From a bacterium (GTDB lineage: Bacteria; Patescibacteriota; Patescibacteriia; UBA1558; S5-K13): DNA of 7,657 bases. Below the pieces are notes generated by a model. The model saw only the letters and a list, made by a program, of their open reading frames with translations, did no database searches and was not told the DNA's origin. Location of the stretch: the NCBI GenBank assembly GCA_021106915.1, contig JAIOTH010000096.1, forward strand, positions 1 to 7,657, in the 5' to 3' direction. The position numbers and the translations under genes are program-made. Below are positions 4,821 through 7,657 of this stretch, one piece after another (within the stretch, counting starts at the first letter, position 1; the number at the start of each line of letters is the position of its first letter).

Positions 4821-5030
4821 CTTATTAATACCTTAATCGTAGCTTATATAAAGAATAAAGTCAATTATGATAATATTTTTAATCGAAATTATAGACTTAT
4901 TTTTACAATTGGCTATACTTTACTATTAATCAAAATTGTTTGGTTAATAATCGTGAACTACTCGTTTTACTTGAATACACGATATAATGTAAATTGAAAA
5001 CTAAATCAAGTTTGATTTGATAAAATATCT
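4821..5030 (+). promoter_or_regulatory. Non-coding leader region of the plus-strand cassette
   Basis: This AT-rich stretch holds no gene I can support. It contains an inverted repeat TTAATCAAA/TTTGGTTAA (about 4926-4947, one G-T pair) and a perfect TATAAT at 4983-4988 with no good -35. It also holds AAATCAA/TTGATTT (5003-5009 and 5012-5018) almost back to back between that -10 and the first ribosome-binding site. The last dyad is placed where an operator would block transcription of the cassette. Confidence 0.35.
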
Positions 5031-5041
5031 AGGAGGATATT

Positions 5042-5470
5042 ATGAAAAAGAAAAAGATTGAAAAGAAACTTAATTACTATAACACGCCAAGTTTCAAGTT
5101 TAGAAAACTTCAGAGGATTCATAAAAGAGTACCTGAAACTGGTAGTTATGGTTGCTAGAGCTTCTTTGAAGCAAATTGCATAAAAACAATTCGTGAAAAT
5201 TGTAAACATGAAAAAATAAACGACTGGGCAACAGATACCCAAATAAAAAATTGTAAAATCAATCAAAAATATAAATTCAAAGCAGGAGATGCATTCACTT
5301 TTATCGGTCTAGTAAAAGGTATAGTGAGATTTAACAAAAACAACAGGAAATACTTAAAAATAGAGATTGTTCCAAATAAACTATACTTTTACATTGGCAT
5401 TAGTCTCTCTGGAACTTTAGGATACTTTGAAATTCTTGAAGAAATAACGATAATAACTGTCTATATTTAG
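5042..5470 (+). pseudogene. Hypothetical gene interrupted by an amber codon
   Basis: A consensus ribosome-binding site AGGAGG (5031-5036) stands five bases before ATG. The frame runs 38 codons (MKKKKIEKKLNYYNTPSFKF and on to ETGSYGC), meets TAG at 5156-5158, then continues open for 103 more codons to a second TAG at 5468-5470. The downstream half looks protein-like (KFKAGDAFTFIGLVKGIVRF, then KYLKIEIVPNKLYFYIGISL), with alternating beta-type pattern. A single TGG-to-TAG change (Trp39) would explain the break. The intact product would be 142 residues, basic at its N-terminus and probably cytoplasmic. I do not recognise a family. Alternatives are amber readthrough, a real short 38-residue peptide, or a sequence error. 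It is the first gene of the plus-strand cassette, 57 bases ahead of the next start. Confidence 0.6.
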
Positions 5471-5488
5471 AAATCAAAGACTAAAAAA

Positions 5489-5523
5489 GTCCTTCTTCGC
5501 TAAAGCTACGAAGGACAAGGAGG
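5489..5523 (+). promoter_or_regulatory. Hairpin abutting a consensus ribosome-binding site
   Basis: GTCCTTC (5489-5495) pairs with GAAGGAC (5510-5516), with an inner GCT/AGC. The stem's last base is directly followed by AAGGAGG (5517-5523), four A and ATG. The hairpin belongs to the same repeat family as 3413-3441. The same hairpin-SD-AAAA-ATG arrangement recurs at 6132-6181. Because the stem leaves the ribosome site free, it could protect or present the leader rather than block it. Confidence 0.7.
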
Positions 5524-5527
5524 AAAA

Positions 5528-6130
5528 ATGAAAAAAATCTTGATTGTATTAGTGTTTTGTTTAATCTTAAGCTCACTTTTTAGTAGTGATGTCATAAAAA
5601 TTAAACAAAAGATTGGAAGTTCTTACAATTTTTATTTGGTGCATAGTGAAAAAAATTGGGCGACTCAATTAGTGTATGCTTCCGGAAATAAACCATGTTT
5701 ACTATTTGGCGTTGCTCCTTTGTATTCTTTTAATGTCGATAAATCAAAAGTTAAACTAATTAGTTATTTTAACTTAAAATTGAATGTTAATGAAAAACAT
5801 TGGCCTTTGACTGAATTCCAAAATGATACTTTCGTAATTATATCTATTGAAAAATGGTTGCTTTACTTGAGGGTAATGACAAAAATTGATAGAAACGAAA
5901 ATTTATCTTGGTGGGGTAGGGAATTTCTAGAGTATCAAGTTTTTGAGGATTATAAGTTACGCTTACAAACTGAATGGAGTTATAAGGATCAAGAATGGAT
6001 GCAATTTTTAGGACCGGCTATGGAATATAAAATTGCTAAACAATTATCTTTAACAATCTATCTAGGTATTAATACTAGTTATCCTTATGAAAAATCTGGT
6101 TGGATTGAAATTAAGAAAAAGTTTAAGTAA
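5528..6130 (+). CDS. Secreted protein of unknown function
   Basis: A 200-residue protein with a clear N-terminal signal sequence (MKKILIVLVFCLILSSLFSS, cleavage likely near residues 19-21 before DVIK). There is no lipobox cysteine in the right place, so it is probably released or threaded further rather than lipid-anchored. The mature part is rich in tryptophan, tyrosine and phenylalanine. It ends in alternating polar/apolar stretches (YKLRLQTEWSYK; WMQFLGPAMEYKIAKQLSLT; GWIEIKKKF), a pattern like beta-barrel or beta-sheet surface proteins. I recognise no family. The start is fixed by AAGGAGG four bases upstream. It is the middle gene of the cassette. If the host is a monoderm Patescibacterium, a barrel-like export would be odd, which points to transfer or to a different beta fold. 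Confidence 0.75.
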   Translation: MKKILIVLVFCLILSSLFSSDVIKIKQKIGSSYNFYLVHSEKNWATQLVYASGNKPCLLFGVAPLYSFNVDKSKVKLISYFNLKLNVNEKHWPLTEFQNDTFVIISIEKWLLYLRVMTKIDRNENLSWWGREFLEYQVFEDYKLRLQTEWSYKDQEWMQFLGPAMEYKIAKQLSLTIYLGINTSYPYEKSGWIEIKKKFK

Positions 6131-6131
6131 A

Positions 6132-6177
6132 GCCATGAACCATTTGCCACTAATAGCTCAGGTTCACGGCAAGGAGG
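6132..6177 (+). promoter_or_regulatory. Second hairpin abutting a ribosome-binding site
   Basis: GCCATGAACC (6132-6141) pairs with GGTTCACGGC (6161-6170), nine of ten bases matching around a 19-base loop. AAGGAGG (6171-6177) follows without a gap, then AAAA and ATG. The hairpin sequence is unrelated to that at 5489-5516, yet the junction with the ribosome site is identical, so the layout rather than the sequence appears conserved. Confidence 0.65.
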
Positions 6178-6181
6178 AAAA

Positions 6182-6685
6182 ATGAAAAATATTATCGTGC
6201 TTTTAGGTAAAATAGTAGAAAATTATCCATTACAATTCTTTGTCTTTCTCTATTTCACGGTTAGTCTTGTTCTACTATTAAAATATTATGATGAAATAAA
6301 AAATACTTTCCATTCCAAAAAGTTTTCTTATTCTCGAGAAAGAAAAATAGACGAAACCATTACTTATACATTCTTTCTTCTATTTCTATGGCCAATTTCA
6401 TATTTTTTTCGACCATATAAAAACCATATTATAGCCTACAGAATTCTTAAAAATCAAACAGTAGATTTAAAAGAAATAAGTATTTATCAGGGTCATCAAA
6501 TAGGGACGGAAAAATATGATTCAACATGTTTTGGTGTATTCAAAAGAAAAATTGGAAAAAAGAAAAAAATTGTCATTGAATTTTCATTAGTTCCACAAAA
6601 GAACGACTTTGTTAATCAATACCAATGTTTAATTTATAATATTGAAAATCAAAATTGGTTTTTTGAAACAAGAAGAGACGGGTAA
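6182..6685 (+). CDS. Two-helix membrane protein of unknown function
   Basis: A 167-residue protein with two predicted membrane segments: about residues 17-35 (LQFFVFLYFTVSLVLLLKYY) and 61-78 (YTFFLLFLWPISYFF). A basic, charged loop of about 25 residues (SKKFSYSRERKIDE) lies between them. The C-terminal half (about 80-167) is soluble and lysine-rich, with a beta-like pattern (GVFKRKIGKKKKIVIEFSLV). I recognise no family. The basic stretches suggest the loop and C-terminus stay in the cytoplasm. The start is set by AAGGAGG four bases upstream, identical to the preceding gene's site. It lies 51 bases after that gene and is the last in the cassette, followed by a terminator. It may act with the secreted protein encoded just before it, but only proximity supports that. 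Confidence 0.75.
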   Translation: MKNIIVLLGKIVENYPLQFFVFLYFTVSLVLLLKYYDEIKNTFHSKKFSYSRERKIDETITYTFFLLFLWPISYFFRPYKNHIIAYRILKNQTVDLKEISIYQGHQIGTEKYDSTCFGVFKRKIGKKKKIVIEFSLVPQKNDFVNQYQCLIYNIENQNWFFETRRDG

Positions 6686-6717
6686 ATAATCCCTGTTAAA
6701 ATTGAAAATGTGGTATA

Positions 6718-6737
6718 CACACCTAACCACACCTAAC
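6718..6737. repeat. Tandem 10-base repeat
   Basis: CACACCTAAC occurs twice back to back between the membrane-protein stop codon and the terminator. Its function is unknown. It is too short to be an array and could be slippage or a tandem binding site. Confidence 0.6.
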
Positions 6738-6748
6738 GTATAAAACTT

Positions 6749-6779
6749 AAACCCGTTGAGCAAAATCAGCGGGTTTTTT
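6749..6779 (+). terminator. Intrinsic terminator of the plus-strand cassette
   Basis: AAACCCGTTGA (6749-6759) pairs with TCAGCGGGTTT (6766-6776), one G-U pair, around the loop GCAAAA. A run of T finishes at 6779. It lies 64 bases past the stop codon of the last cassette gene and is the best-formed terminator in the window. Confidence 0.85.
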
Positions 6780-6836
6780 ATCTTTACAACTCTAGAGAGT
6801 ATGAGGATTTAAATTTCTTTTTTATTTTTTTTATTA

Positions 6837-6842
6837 TATAAT
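6837..6842 (+). promoter_or_regulatory. Likely -10 element for the GyrI-like gene
   Basis: TATAAT lies 26 bases before the start codon of the next gene and after the cassette terminator, so this gene needs its own promoter. No clear -35 exists in the T-rich stretch upstream. Confidence 0.4.
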
Positions 6843-6868
6843 GCACTTAGTTAATCATTAATAATAGG

Positions 6869-7357
6869 ATGGAAAACAAAATTCAAATTAAAAAATTAGA
6901 AGAAAAACAGGTTGCTTTTGTTTCATTTATTGGTAATTACATTGGCAATTCCGAAGTTTTTAAAAATTTATTTAATAAACTTTTTAAATGGGCTGGACCA
7001 AAAGGATTAATTTCTTCAAACACAACATTTTTAGCATCTTATCAGGATGATCCGAAAACTACTCCGCCTGAGGAATTAAAATTAGATTTATGTATGACTA
7101 TTCCTAGTGATATTGAAGTAGAAGGTGAAATAGAAAAGAAAATATTGCCAGGTGGAAAATATGTTACGATGCATGCTGAATTAACAGGACCAGAAGAATA
7201 TGGACCAGCTTGGGAAAAAGTGGTTAAATGGATGATTGAGAATAATGAAGAAATAGATATGTCTAGACCGAGTTATGAAATTTATTTAAATAATCCCGAA
7301 GAACATCCTCAAAAACATCATATTGTTGAAATATGTATGAGTGCTAAAGAAAAATAA
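6869..7357 (+). CDS. GyrI/SbmC-like effector-binding protein
   Basis: A 162-residue protein made of one GyrI-like domain, the small-molecule-binding fold found alone in SbmC/GyrI and fused to AraC- and MerR-type regulators. Family marks: the opening strand and helix (KQVAFVSFIGNYIGNSEVFK, residues 13-32), the middle strand LKLDLCMTIP (70-79), the second repeat PGGKYVTMHAELTGPEEYGP (94-113) leading into the helix AWEKVVKWMIE, and the closing RPSYEIYLNNPEEHP (133-147). No DNA-binding domain is attached. In E. coli SbmC protects gyrase from toxins; other stand-alone members bind or hydrolyse small, often hydrophobic compounds. The role here cannot be chosen between these. The ribosome site is weak (TAGG directly before ATG). 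It converges with the recombinase gene, the stop codons being 8 bases apart. Confidence 0.88.
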   Translation: MENKIQIKKLEEKQVAFVSFIGNYIGNSEVFKNLFNKLFKWAGPKGLISSNTTFLASYQDDPKTTPPEELKLDLCMTIPSDIEVEGEIEKKILPGGKYVTMHAELTGPEEYGPAWEKVVKWMIENNEEIDMSRPSYEIYLNNPEEHPQKHHIVEICMSAKEK

Positions 7358-7365
7358 AGAAATTT

Positions 7366-7657
7366 TTATAGCATATCTAAAGGATTTTGAATATTTTTTA
7401 AGCTATTATTAGCTACTTTAGTATAAATTTGAGTAGTTTCTAATTTTTGATGACCCAATAATGACTGAATATAGCGTAAGTTCGTGCCATTCTCTAATAA
7501 GTGAGTAGCAAAAGAATGACGTAATGAATGGCAAGAAGCATTTTTATTTATTCCAGATATTTCCAAGGCATTAGAAAATATTTTTTGAATTGTTCTAGTG
7601 CTTAATTTTTTGTTTTGGTTATTTTTAAATAAAATTTCCTGAATATTCTCATTTTTA
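7366..7657 (-). CDS. Xer-type tyrosine recombinase, C-terminal part
   Basis: The last 96 residues of a tyrosine recombinase whose start lies beyond the right edge. The frame is open to the edge (KNENIQEILFKNNQNKKLST first), so any start codon inside the window would be false. Catalytic residues are visible: HSLRH (His43, Arg46 of this fragment), GH (His69) and the nucleophile Tyr78 in TTQIYTKV. The upstream catalytic arginine and lysine should lie outside. Such enzymes cut and rejoin DNA through a phosphotyrosine, either resolving chromosome dimers (XerC/D) or moving integrative elements. The C-terminal NPLDML resembles the SPLD tail of Xer/integron-type integrases of environmental bacteria. 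The choice between housekeeping Xer and a mobile-element integrase needs the missing half and flanking DNA. Confidence 0.93.
   Translation of the reverse strand, partial: KNENIQEILFKNNQNKKLSTRTIQKIFSNALEISGINKNASCHSLRHSFATHLLENGTNLRYIQSLLGHQKLETTQIYTKVANNSLKNIQNPLDML

Noticed and set aside
5006..5266. Minus-strand 86-codon frame
   Set aside because: Antisense to the amber-interrupted gene, which has a consensus ribosome site and the more protein-like reading.
6132..6740. Integron-like attC sites (hairpin at 6132-6170; CCTAAC words at 6718-6737) given the integron-type recombinase tail
   Set aside because: No pair of RYYYAAC/GTTRRRY core sites bounding each gene; the hairpins precede ribosome sites instead of following the genes, and the recombinase converges on the region instead of diverging from it.

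Overview
The window is strongly AT-rich DNA with small genes, wide intergenic gaps and many short GC-rich palindromic repeats. It also holds a TrmB-type regulator, a GIY-YIG endonuclease relic and a SemiSWEET-size sugar carrier. Together these suggest a member of the Candidate Phyla Radiation (Patescibacteria). That is inference: there is no rRNA or ribosomal protein here to fix the taxonomy. The standard code fits: every reading frame I call ends in TAA or TAG, and none carries an internal TGA.

Bases 1-1616 are mostly non-coding. A near-perfect sigma70-type promoter sits at the left edge. A 43-aa membrane ORF lies antisense downstream of it, followed by a competing-hairpin/terminator structure at 284-340. 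Five 16-bp palindromes matching parS, the ParB-binding site (TGTTCCACGTGGAACA), lie between 538 and 1538. Two near-identical 58-bp palindromic elements are interleaved with them, and both end in the same TGTTCC/GGAACA arms. A SemiSWEET gene (minus strand) lies exactly between two parS sites, and tRNA-Arg(CCU) between two others.

Bases 1617-3231 (minus strand) hold a small HAD phosphatase-like gene followed by thioredoxin reductase, probably one transcript. Upstream of them is a GIY-YIG endonuclease gene broken by two one-base losses. Bases 3240-3840 carry several dispersed palindromes plus tRNA-Ala(GGC) and tRNA-Thr(CGU), both minus strand with encoded CCA. A TrmB-family regulator (minus) follows, with a repeat-rich upstream region at 4656-5030 that looks like an operator.

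Bases 5031-6780 hold a plus-strand cassette of three unrecognised genes with consensus Shine-Dalgarno sites, unlike the minus-strand genes. The first is interrupted by an amber codon. The second encodes a secreted protein and the third a two-helix membrane protein. The last two share a leader made of a hairpin directly touching AAGGAGG. A good intrinsic terminator closes the cassette. The right end holds a GyrI/SbmC-like effector-binding protein (plus) convergent with the C-terminal part of a Xer-type tyrosine recombinase (minus, cut by the window edge).

The strongest unusual signal is the parS cluster and the related 58-bp elements. It suggests a centromere-like chromosome-segregation region, even though no parA, parB or dnaA gene is in view.
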